Made by a program: the position numbers and the translations under genes. This document shows, piece by piece, positions 42,600-51,939 of a DNA stretch of 64,000 bases. Origin of the DNA: Peromyscus leucopus (Eukaryota > Chordata > Mammalia > Rodentia > Cricetidae); contig NC_051071.1 of the NCBI RefSeq assembly GCF_004664715.2, forward strand, positions 3,621,501 to 3,685,500, given 5' to 3'. How positions within the stretch are numbered: position 1 is the first letter of the stretch; the number at the start of each line of letters is the position of its first letter. A model generated the notes under the pieces. That model was not told the origin of the DNA. It searched no databases and worked only from the letters and a program-made list of their open reading frames with translations.

Positions 42600-42730
42600 C
42601 CATATGTTGCTGAAGAGCCCCAGAGGAGTTTGCACGAACAGAGAGCATCTTTTCAACAGCTGGTGGAAGTCTCTTCCAATTAGAAAATTCCAAAGTAAAA
42701 ACAAGGATGTCATCGCTGACTGAATCAACC
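42600..42730 (-). CDS. Asb14: Penultimate coding exon of the same ASB-family gene (probably Asb14)
   Basis: A 131-nt internal exon. On the minus strand the acceptor reads TTGTTGTTACAG and the donor reads GTAAGA (starting at 42599). The first base completes a TG|G tryptophan codon begun by the 55559-55819 exon; 43 codons follow, and one leftover G joins the next exon to give an alanine codon. The peptide starts [20 protein letters not shown] and continues LPPAVEKML, the region linking the last ankyrin repeat to the SOCS box in this family. A longer open frame overlaps it in another phase, but only this frame joins both neighbours. Both splice sites look functional and there is no stop, so the gene is probably intact. 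Confidence 0.88.
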
Positions 42731-42732
42731 CT

Positions 42733-43522
42733 GTAACAACAACATGTTAATGGGCCATCAAAAGTAAAATATTAATATAATCAAGGGCTAGTACTAGAAG
42801 CAAATATCTCACTCCTATTTTTACAAGAACCTAATGATGAAGATGGGCAAAAACAAGACAACACAAAGTATACATAAAACTAGGGCAATTTTAGTAGACA
42901 GTATTCCTAGAAATGGAACAGACTCTGTTTAAGAGGCCTCACGAGGAATTTCTACCCTATTGAAGAGCAAGAACTTTCTTTCAAATTGGAAAAAGCACCA
43001 GTGCCTTGGGTGAACTTGCCATTATATCCTCCCAACTAAGCTCTCAAGCCAAACGTAGTCTGACCATCCCTATAGACACAGAATGATACAGAAAGGATAA
43101 AGCTCAAATATCTCCACTCACCACTAAGATGAGTATACAAGGGAGATGGCTCCCCCATGCTCCAGCTCCAACTGCCCCATACCATTCCCAGGGATTGTAC
43201 GAACTTTCCACATTATAGATTCAGTCCTACAGGGTGACTACAGTCAGCTTTAAGAATGGAAATATGAGTTCTACACTAACAGTTCTTCCTTTCTTCTTTC
43301 AAAACAACACAGGATTCCCTACCAACCTGTCCACATGAGGCTTCTCAAAGTGTTAGAAATACTTGGAAACTCATGAACACTGGATTAAAGTAAATCCGGA
43401 TTTCTATAACACCTCTGCTACTTAAATGTCTAAATTCTTTAAGTCCTAGCTCTCTTACATAATTCATAACTTGGCTATTTCTGCAGATATTTTATAAAAA
43501 TAATATTCAATAATATAATAAA
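42733..43522. other. Unassigned intronic sequence upstream of the 42600-42730 exon
   Basis: No repeat or coding similarity recognised before the ERV target duplication at 43523. Confidence 0.4.
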
Positions 43523-43528
43523 CACACT

Positions 43529-43625
43529 TGTGGTAGTATTCTAATTGTACTGAAATGTGATTTTGATTGTATGTTAATAAATAAAGCTGCCCGGGGGTCA
43601 GAGCTATTAGAGCCGGAGACAGAGT

Positions 43626-43658
<33 letters not shown>

Positions 43659-43969
43659 GCGCACGCCTTTAATCCCATAGGTCTCTGTGTGTTCAGGGAT
43701 ACAGCCAGCATTGGAGACATATGCCTTTAAGACCTGGGGGGCTGTATATACAGACTATGACGAGGCAGTCACGTGTTTGGGTTTACAACCAATGAGAAGG
43801 CAGAATGACTATGAAACGACCTACACACAGGGAAATAGCTCTCTTTCGGGAAGCTGAGACCACCGCAGGAGGAACGGTGAGATTTTAGCTCTGAGCTCTG
43901 ACCTCTTGGCTTTCTCTTTTACATTGGTTCTGTGTTTCTTATTTAATAAGACGGTTGGTTACATCTACA
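43529..43969 (+). mobile_element. 5' LTR of the mini-provirus, with (GGC)9
   Basis: Starts TGTGGTAGTATTCTAATTG and ends GGTTACATCTACA. Contains AATAAA at 43579-43584, a (GGC)9 run at 43628-43654 leading directly into a B1-like GGTGGCGCACGCCTTTAATC, and a CCAAT motif at 43791-43795. The 3' LTR has only a short, interrupted GGC run. Confidence 0.88.
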
Positions 43970-44811
43970 ATAACAGGAATACCCATCTTCAAGAAATCAA
44001 AAGGTCTTGAACACCTAGACATTTAAAGCAGAAGGGAAGGACCTACTGGTACCAATAGACTCTACAGGGTAATATGTCACTACCTAACATCAATATCTCT
44101 TTACGTCTAGGAAAGTTGTGGTGCTGCCTCAATTATAAATCAAGCTGGCTTTGGAATCAGAATGTGGCTCTCTCCTTCTCTAAACCCAAGTATGTTGCTT
44201 AAAGAAAAAATTAGGAGATTCTGTCTGATATCAGAAGAGCCAATTGGTATGAGACAGAAAAAAAGCCAATAGTCTAGGGACCATTGTTGTCAAGATTGTA
44301 TTTCTCTCCATGCTTATTCTTGGTTCCTTGGTATTCTTTCTTATGTATCATGTCATCTTAAAATTTAAACTTTCCACTTTGATATTAATAATGTTCAAGT
44401 TTTCCACAGTGAAAAATAAATCTTTCCAACAATAATCTTTGAAGTCTCCAGAAAGAAGATGGGGCCCCACAACAACGACTTATTTGGTCCATAATAATGC
44501 CATTGAGCTGATAAACACCACTCAATGATCAGCTTTGGACTACAAACTCTTCAGAACAGTTCCATCATATTACACTTCTAGCCAGAACTTCAGACAAACT
44601 TACTCATTGCTCTGAGATTGGTTACAAATGTTACAACTAGGTCTTATGAGATTTAACCATTGTTTTAGCTTTCTTACAGGATCCCACACACATCATCACC
44701 CCCAACACAGCAGGAAGCAATTTTAAAAAAGTGATGTGCCCTCTCCCAAAAGGTTTTATTTTCTCAGGGTTATAGATAATTGTCATAGGTTATAAGTACT
44801 AATAGGTTTTT

Positions 44812-45256
44812 GGGTGGAACAATAAAGTCACTGAATAAAATAAAATCACTGAAATGTGATTTTGATTGTATGTTAATAAATAAAGCTGCCTGGGGGTCAG
44901 AGCTATTAGAGCCATAGACAGAGTGTGGCGGGGGCGGCGGTGGCGGTGCACGCCTTTAATCCCATAGGTCTCTGTGTGTTCAGGGATACAGCCAGCATTG
45001 GAGACATATGCCTTTAAGACCTAGGGGGCTGTACATTCAGACAGTGACGAGGCAGTCACATGTTTGGGTTTACAACCAATGAGAAGGCAGAATGACTAGA
45101 AAAACGACTTACACACAGGAAATAGCTCTCTTTTCGGGAAGCTGGGACACAGCAGGAGGAAGGGTGAGATTTTAGCTCTGAGCTCTGACCTCTTGGCTTT
45201 CTCTTTTACATTGTTTCTGTGTTTCTTATTTAATAAGACGGTTGGTTACATCTACA
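44812..45256 (+). mobile_element. 3' LTR of the mini-provirus
   Basis: Aligns closely with the 5' LTR from 44850 ('TGAAATGTGATTTTGATTGT') to 45256; the first 20-40 bp differ, so the exact start is uncertain. Differences between the two LTRs amount to a few percent outside the GGC run. Confidence 0.8.
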
Positions 45257-45262
45257 CACACT

Positions 45263-46885
45263 TGTAAAAGTCTACAATGTATTAAATACTTAATATCAAT
45301 AGAATATGAAAACTTCAGTATTGTATCTTCCAAGAGATCTCATATCATTATACACATGAAATTCAGTCAAAACTTTAAGAGAATTCAAAGTCCTAACAAA
45401 AATTACTTGTCTAAGCTCAACTAGACAGCCTCATACCCTTCAAAGAAAAACAGGTCTACTTCATTACTGTTAGATCTCAAACCAGACAAATGGCTAACCA
45501 AGGTGCCTATTTAACATATCAAAGCAAACTGTCGGGCCACCCTCTCTCAACATTGCAAGTTAAGGAAACATCCTGGCTGGTATACCCTTCACCTACCCTA
45601 AGCTCTCCAGCCCAGTGACTAGGCTGGGTCCCTTCCCCTAGGTTCTCTACCCTAGGTAACCCAGTCATTTTGCTACATTGGCCTCTTGGCTCCTGGTTCC
45701 CCGTTCTTCCTCCCTCTCTCTCTCCTCCCCACTCTTAATGGCTTGGTTCAGTCAGCTTGTCAATCCACTCTAGACTCTCCCAAATGACTGCTTCTGCCTC
45801 TGCTCTCCCTTCTATCTGTAATAAAAACCTCAACTCCTTAGGAGCAGTCATGTCCTTTTATTTCTTTTTCTCATCCAATTACTACAAAACAAATTCTTTT
45901 CAAGCTCAATTTCTGCAGACATCCATAGGGAGCAACTAAAGAAAGGAAAACAACAAGAGGCTAGAAGTTCAGTTGTGGGTTCCTCAAAAAGCATATTGAG
46001 AAAAGGGGTGGTTGTCCTCTTACCTCCAGAAACACCTGCACACTAATTAACATACATACCATACACACACAAACACACACATAGAAACAGATCTCAAAAA
46101 CAACTTGTTTTCTGTATTTGAAAGTATATTTGAAATGACTGATTAGAGTACAAAAATTGCTTTCCAATTTAAAAAAATGTGTGCCTGTGTGTCTGTGTAC
46201 AATTTGGGGAAGTGGGCTCTCTCCTTATCATGTAGGTCCCAAGTTTTCAGGCTTGTAAGCAAGGGCTGAGTCACCTCACTTTTCAAATTCTTAATTCTTC
46301 GATATGTAAACATATAAGGAGAAACTGAAAACAGCAAAACAGTTGTCTTGAAAAAAAACATTTTAGTTTTCAGTTCTCAGTAAAATGAAGGTTTCTAGGG
46401 AAATAAATAAAATGACAAAATAGACTCTTTAAGATAAAGACTCTCCTTGGTATTTGAGAACTAAAACAAAGGTTACTTGAATTTGGTTCCTTATTTCTGT
46501 TTTAAAGGTTTTAATTTTTCTATCTTAATGTGCTTTAGGTCTCACTATGACCCAACACAAAGTCATTTTCGGTTATCTGAACACACACAAGTAAATCTGT
46601 GCACAGCTTTAATTAATACAATGGTGATTTAATTTCACAATACTTATAACACCACTGAAATTGCATTTTTATTGCCTACATTGACCATCACACTCTAAAG
46701 AGCAGTTGTGTGATCATAAGCTAGTGACAGTCCATCAACAGAATGTGAAGATGGCATTGACCTTCTTCTCACATTAAAATATGGATGGAGGGAGGGACTT
46801 AGTCTTATATTCATTGTTGGGAAACTGCTTGACTCTGTAGATTATATTGCAACAGGCAATTAATTATTCAGACAGATATACTTTT
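45263..46885. other. Unassigned; possible old LTR at 45480-45950
   Basis: 45480-45950 has a C/T-rich stretch, an AATAAA at 45820-45825 and an overall LTR-like feel, but no partner or boundary. The remainder is AT-rich with a CA-rich patch near 46055-46080. Confidence 0.3.
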
Positions 46886-46898
46886 AAGAGTACTTAAG

Positions 46899-47615
46899 GT
46901 AGACGGGCCCGGCGGCAGCAGCCGACAGGGACATTCAGGCCCGGCGTCAGCCGACAGAGACATACAGGCCCAGCGGCGGCGGAGACAAGCAGATGCAGGT
47001 AGGCCCGCAGCTGCGAGGCCGGCAGCGGCCAACAGGGACAATCAGGCCCGGCGGCAGCCCACAGAGGTAGACGGGCCCGGCGGCGGACACAAGCAGACAC
47101 AGGTAGGCCTGCGGCAGCAGCCTGCAGAGGTAGATGGGCCTGGCTGCGGCAGCAAACAGGGACATTCAGGCCCAGCGGCAGCAGGCAGAGACATACAGGC
47201 CCAGCGGCAGCCCACAGAGGTCAAAGTGCCAGTGGCAGAGATAAGCAGACACAGGTAGGCCCAAGGCGGCGGCCCGCAGAGGTAGACAGGCCCAGCAGCG
47301 GTAGACGGGCCCGGGGTCAGGAGCCGATAGGGACATTCAGGCATGGTGGCAGCCAGCAGAGACATACAGGCCCAGTGGCAGCCCACAGAGGTAGACAGGC
47401 AACGCAGCAGAGACAAGCAGACTCAGGTAGGCCCATAGCGGTGGCCCGCAGAGGTAGACGGGCCTGGCGGCAGTGGCCTACAGGGACATACAGGCCTGGC
47501 AGCAGCCTGCAAAGACAAACAGACCCAGCGGCAGCTGACAGGGACATACAGGCCCGGTGGCGGACTGCAGAGGTAGACAGGCCCGGCGACAGAGACAAGC
47601 AGATGCAGCTTGGAA
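46899..47615 (+). promoter_or_regulatory. GC-rich tandem-monomer 5' UTR (promoter) of LINE-1 copy 2
   Basis: A CpG-rich array built of 'GACAAGCAGA.GCAGGTAGG' anchors at 46984, 47088, 47240, 47410 and 47594 with 'GGCCCGGCGGCAGC', 'GACAGGGACATTCAGG' and 'CACAGAGGTAGACGG' blocks between. Unit length grows from about 105 to 185 bp. This is the layout of monomeric rodent LINE-1 promoters. Its composition stands out sharply from the AT-rich surroundings. Confidence 0.85.
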
Positions 47616-48075
47616 CAGGGACGCCTCTAACCCCAACACCGGGGAAGAAGCAATCTCCATGGGACAGAACCAGAACGAATCTGAACACTCCATCTGAGGA
47701 CAATCCAGGGCCCAGCTGCTGATCCTGCAAAACCCAACAACTTGGAGGTGTTGGTGAGACTACCCTGCTCACCTGAAATCCATCCGGAACAGGATTCAGA
47801 TCCCTACAGTTTGAAGTCTGAAGAAACAAGATCAGCTGAGGAGTTGACAAATGAACAAAACGTGACCTGGGAACACAGAAGAAGGCACTGCCCAGCCACC
47901 AAACCAGATCACCAGAATCATAAGTATATACTTCACCGACTAAGATCAGCTGCCCCTGAAGAAACAGCCCAATAGCACCAATTTAACCAAGAACTCCTAC
48001 TGAACCAAGACTAAAAATTAGAACAAGGGAGGCACTCTAAGACACAGACACCACCTGCACCAAGCAGAGGAAGAG

Positions 48076-49229
48076 ATGAGTAGACGCCAGTGCAAAAATA
48101 CAGGTAACAACATAAAGACCTATATGGCAACATCAGAACCTAGTGATTCTACACCTGCAAGACCTGAACATACCAAGACAGAAGAAACAGAAGAAATCAA
48201 CCCTAAAAACGACTTTAAGAAGATGATAGAGGCCCTTAAAGAAGAAATAAAACATTCCCTTAAAGAGGAAATAAAAAAAAATCCCTTAAAGAGGTAATGA
48301 AAAACTCCATTAAAGAGGAAATAAAAAACTCCCTTAAAGAAATGGAAGAAAAAACGAAAAAAAAAAAAAAATGGGAAGAAATCGAAGAAAACCAAGAAAA
48401 AGCAATTAAACAGATGAAAGAAACATTCCAAGGTCTGAAAAATGAATTTGAGACAATAAAGAAAACACATGCTGAGGGAATGCTGGAAATAGAAATCCTG
48501 ACTAAACAAACAGGAACTACAGAAACAAGCATAACCAACCGATTGCAAGAGATGGAACAGAGAATCTCTGACACTGAAGACACAATAGAGAAAATAGATT
48601 CATCAGTCAAAGGAAACACTAAAGACAAAAAAGTCGTAACACAAAACGTCCAGGAAATTTGGGACACCATGAAAAGACCAAACCTAAGAATAATAGGGAT
48701 AAAAGAAGGAGAAGAATACCAACTCAAAGGCACAGAAAATATATTCAACAAAATCGTAGAAGAAAACTTTCCTAACCTAAAGAAAGAAATACCTATGAAG
48801 ATACAAGAAGCTTACAGAACACTGAATAGGCTGGATCCAAAAAAAAAAAAGAAGTCCCCTCGCCACATAATAATCAAAACACTAAACACACAGAACAAAG
48901 AAAAAATATTAAGAGCCGCAAAGGAAAAAGACCAAGTCACATATAAAGGCAGACCCATCAGAATAACACCAGACTACTCAATAGAGACTATGAAAGCTGG
49001 AAGATCATGGACAAATCTCATGCAGACACTAAGAGACCACGGATGCCAACCCAGACTATTATACCCAACAAAACTCTCAATCACCATAGGCGGAGTAAAC
49101 AAAATATTCCAGGATAAAACCAGATTTAATCAATACCTGTCCACAAACCCAGCCCTACAGAAAGCACTAGAAGGGAAAATCCAACCCAAAGAAGCTAAAC
49201 ACATCCATGAAAAATCAAGCAATAGATAA
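48076..49229 (+). pseudogene. LINE-1 ORF1 (RNA-binding protein), one frameshift
   Basis: ORF1p is a trimeric RNA-binding chaperone that coats LINE-1 RNA. Codons from ATG 48076 read MSRRQCKNTGNNIKTYM and enter a coiled coil of eight-residue blocks; an A9 run at about 48272-48280 shifts frame, and 48297-49229 continues for 310 codons. The latter has the end of the coiled coil (KKTHAEGMLEIEIL), the RRM-like domain ('NLRIIGIKEGEEYQLKGTEN') and the C-terminal domain ('TPDYSIETMKAGRSW'), ending HEKSSNR. Total about 384 codons, full length for the family. The last 144 residues are identical to those of LINE-1 copy 4. Confidence 0.92.
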
Positions 49230-49312
49230 TCCCACTCCAACATACACCAAAGAAGACAACACAACACAACCACAAAAAATAACAGGAATTAACAATCAAG
49301 CCCTCTGAATAG

Positions 49313-49635
49313 GTGTGACAGTTGATTGGCTTGATCAGTTTGGGAGGCAACTAGGCAGTGGGACCAAGTCCTGTGCTCATTGCATGAGTTGGCTGTTTGA
49401 AACCTGGAGCTTATGCAGGGACACTTGGCTCAGTCTGGGAGGAAGGGACTGGACCTGCCTGGACTGAGTCTCTCAGGTTGATCGCAGTTTTCGGGGGAGG
49501 ATTTGCCCTGGAGGAGGTGGGAATGGGAGGTAGGCTGTGGGTAAGGGGAGGGTGTGGGAGGGGGGAGAATAGGGGAACCCGTGGCTGATATGTAGAACTG
49601 AATGGTATTATAAAATAAAATAAAATTTAAAAAAA
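49313..49635 (+). other. 3' UTR and first A-tract of LINE-1 copy 2
   Basis: 'TGACAGTTGATTGGCTTGAT' to 'GGTATTATAAAATAAAATAA' matches, reversed, 59060-59372 of LINE-1 copy 4. 49517-49577 is G-rich with several GGG runs and could form a G-quadruplex, common in LINE-1 3' UTRs. Confidence 0.9.
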
Positions 49636-49673
49636 CTCAATATATATTCCAATAAAACCATGTATATTCCATT
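49636..49673 (+). other. Probable 3' transduction carried by LINE-1 copy 2
   Basis: 38 bp of sequence not present at the end of LINE-1 copy 4 lie between the first A-tract (49629-49635) and a second one (49674-49684). They include AATAAA at 49651-49656. Read-through of the LINE-1 signal into flanking DNA, followed by retrotransposition, would leave this pattern. Confidence 0.65.
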
Positions 49674-49912
49674 AAAAAAAAAAAGAGTACTTAAGACAAG
49701 TAACACACTTATATGTGATATTAATAAACAACCAAAATGTGCTTGGATGTATCAGAATCTTTATGGGAGACTTTTTCCTGCAACAGTTTTTTGAATATAA
49801 ACTTAATCAAAGAAGGCAAAACACACATCATATTCAATATAAACACTGGCTTTACCCTTTCAAAAAAAGATTAATGAACAAAATGTGACTATGTTAAGAA
49901 TTTTCATTTCTA

Positions 49913-50096
49913 GGGGCTGGAGAGATGGCTCAAGTAGTTAATAGCACTGACTGCCTTCAAGAGGTCCTGAGATTCCCAGCAATCGCATGGTGGCTCACAA
50001 CCACCTCATAACGAGATCTGGTGCCCTCTTCTGGCCAGCAAGTACACATGCAGGGAGAAAAACTGTATACATAATAAATAAATCTTAAAAAAAAAA
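49913..50096 (+). mobile_element. B2 SINE with 17-bp target duplication
   Basis: 'GGGGCTGGAGAGATGGCTCA' to AATAAATAAATCTT and an A-tail. Flanked by AAGAATTTTCATTTCTA at 49896-49912 and 50097-50113. Good preservation suggests a fairly recent insertion. Confidence 0.96.
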
Positions 50097-50113
50097 AAGA
50101 ATTTTCATTTCTA

Positions 50114-50801
50114 AAGTGAATTTTTCCATTATACTCTTTAGTAGTGACATATATGAACTGGCATTCTCAATCAAGAATGCTAAACTAAATAATTTGATCG
50201 TTTACTTGGTTCTTAACACTTTCCTATTTAAACAAACTGAATAAATGGAGTACACATCCAAGGATTTATTTCCACAAAAATTCTCAGCTACTTATACATG
50301 GGGTAAGGACACTATCTGAACCGGGAAAAGGATAGTATATCTTGCAAAATATTGGAATTACACTCATTCACTCTCTAGTTGGCTAGAGAACAAAGGACAA
50401 CAGGCAACATTTACTTTTTTCTCCCATAGGTTTTTCTAATTTATGAGTAAGAAGTAACAAGAAAAGTTGGCATAAATTCCCAGGTTTGGCAATGGACGAA
50501 AGTTTCTAACTTTAAATAACAGAACTATTTCATTTCTGTGGATGTATGAAGAAGTTAAAGCAAAATGATTAAGAACAGAGATTTGGAAGTCACACAAGAC
50601 ACCCTGGAAACTCCAGGATATGAAGGATGAAAGTACTGGGCTATTCAGATACAGACAGTTAATGGTTTTAAGCAAAGAACATTAACAATGTGACTGAGGA
50701 AAAAGTGGAGGTCCTGAAGACAGGCACCACCTGGGGTTCAGGATAAAGGGGAACAAACTGTCAGGGCTGTCTACAGCTATCCAATGTGTTCTGTCAGATT
50801 C
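50114..50801. other. Unassigned intronic sequence
   Basis: No repeat or coding similarity recognised. Confidence 0.4.
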
Positions 50802-50815
50802 AAAGCACAGTCAGA

Positions 50816-51198
50816 GGAGTCGCCAGCCAGACACAGAGGAAGCAAGATGTGAAGGCAGAACTGAGAAAAGCTATGGCCATTTAAAGTAAAATGTGAAGCA
50901 AAACCTCCTTTTGCTGTTACTCCAAAGACACTGCTCTAAGGAAGAAACTTCCAGCTAATCCCATCAGGCTGGTCCCAAAATCTCAAATGGAATCACTTTG
51001 GAGGCATCTAAAATATGTGGTACAGAACAACAAATGGCAATAATTTTCAGGATAATAGTTCATTGATGCATTAATATTCCACCAGAATATTCCATATTGA
51101 CTGTTTTACCGTGCAAAGCTACTAACTTAAGATTTTGAATGTATTTCTTCTTAAGAGATGCTTTTATTGAAAATAAATAGTACACCTGAAAAAAAAAA
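50816..51198 (+). pseudogene. Processed retrocopy of an unidentified mRNA 3' end
   Basis: The insert is flanked by AAAGCACAGTCAGA at 50802-50815 and 51199-51212, carries AATAAA at 51172-51177 and, 11 bp later, a poly-A tract starting at 51189. These are the marks of LINE-1-mediated retroposition of a polyadenylated RNA. About 380 bp were copied, so it is 5' truncated and mostly 3' UTR. A frame ending QDVKAELRKAMAI before a TAA at 50882-50884 could be the tail of the source coding region, but I do not recognise the gene. Confidence 0.88.
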
Positions 51199-51212
51199 AA
51201 AGCACAGTCAGA

Positions 51213-51932
51213 AGGTGACTCCTAGAATAGTGAAGGAGATCTGTTGCTAGCTAGCCCCAGAGGAGAGCTAATTTTGAAATATAATAGGACATTAGTGGCA
51301 TTTACAAAACTTTGTTAATTACTAGATATAACTGGCACTCGCAAGTATTATATATCTCACTAAAATGCTTGTGGAGAAGAAGAGTTGTTATGACAAACAT
51401 GCAAAATTTGAAATTAGAGATTCCCAATGAATTGTCAGTAATCTTTATATTTCATTCAATTACCTTAAAAATAGTTTTGCACAAATTAATATAAAACAAT
51501 AAAAAGAATGGCAACTATGAGCATTTGACAAGCAAATATGAATTTCTTAATAATCTGTTGAGAGTACAATCAAGGATTCAATCTATTATTAGGAAACTGG
51601 GATCAGAAAGTTTACCTCACTTTGCATTGACTTTACTCCCCAAACCACTGACCAGGGAGCAGTCTCTCTTCACAAGTAGCATGATCAGCAGAGTGTCAGA
51701 AAGAGATAACAGTCCTAAGCACAAAGCTTGGTGAAAATTCCTAAATTCTAGGTAGAGATAATGAGAATGTGAGATGCCAGGATACACTATCAAATAAAGG
51801 CTCATTCTTCACATAAAGAGAGGCCATGGGTAGAAAGCAGAGTCCACAGAAATGCAAACCTAACTTACATATAGGGAATGTTCCTCAGAGAGATCATTCA
51901 GCAGGGAAAAATGCTGTCAAACCTGATGACTT
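51213..51932. other. Unassigned intronic sequence
   Basis: Short open frames only; no repeat recognised. Confidence 0.4.
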
Positions 51933-51939
51933 TAGTTTA

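Larger units (their letters stand above)
43529..45256 (+). mobile_element. Compact class II mini-provirus with 6-bp target duplication
   Basis: Two similar LTRs flank only about 0.85 kb. The whole is bounded by CACACT at 43523-43528 and 45257-45262, the 6-bp duplication typical of class II ERVs. The internal part has no frame longer than background and consists mostly of the 3' module also seen at 11945-12850 and 34080-34850. It must have moved using proteins of a related element. A clear primer-binding site after 43969 is not visible. Confidence 0.85.
46899..49682 (+). mobile_element. LINE-1 copy 2: complete insertion lacking ORF2, 13-bp target duplication
   Basis: Bounded by AAGAGTACTTAAG at 46886-46898 and 49683-49695. 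Order: tandem-monomer 5' UTR (46899-47615), rest of 5' UTR (to 48075), ORF1 (48076-49229), inter-ORF bases to about 49300, then directly the 3' UTR, an A-tract, 38 extra bases and a second A-tract. ORF2, about 4 kb in LINE-1 copy 4 at 59042-64000, is absent. The 5' UTR also lacks the 234-bp intron-like segment found in LINE-1 copy 1. It cannot encode a reverse transcriptase, so it was mobilised or deleted as described in the findings. Confidence 0.95.

Noticed and set aside
47042..47850. Cys/Pro-rich minus-strand frames of 124 and 177 codons
   Set aside because: They are shadows of the GC-rich LINE-1 promoter monomers; repeats in the peptide mirror DNA repeats.
49285..49330. Splicing as the cause of ORF2 loss in LINE-1 copy 2
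   Set aside because: The upstream break is not followed by GT in the sister copy; ATCA microhomology explains the join better.
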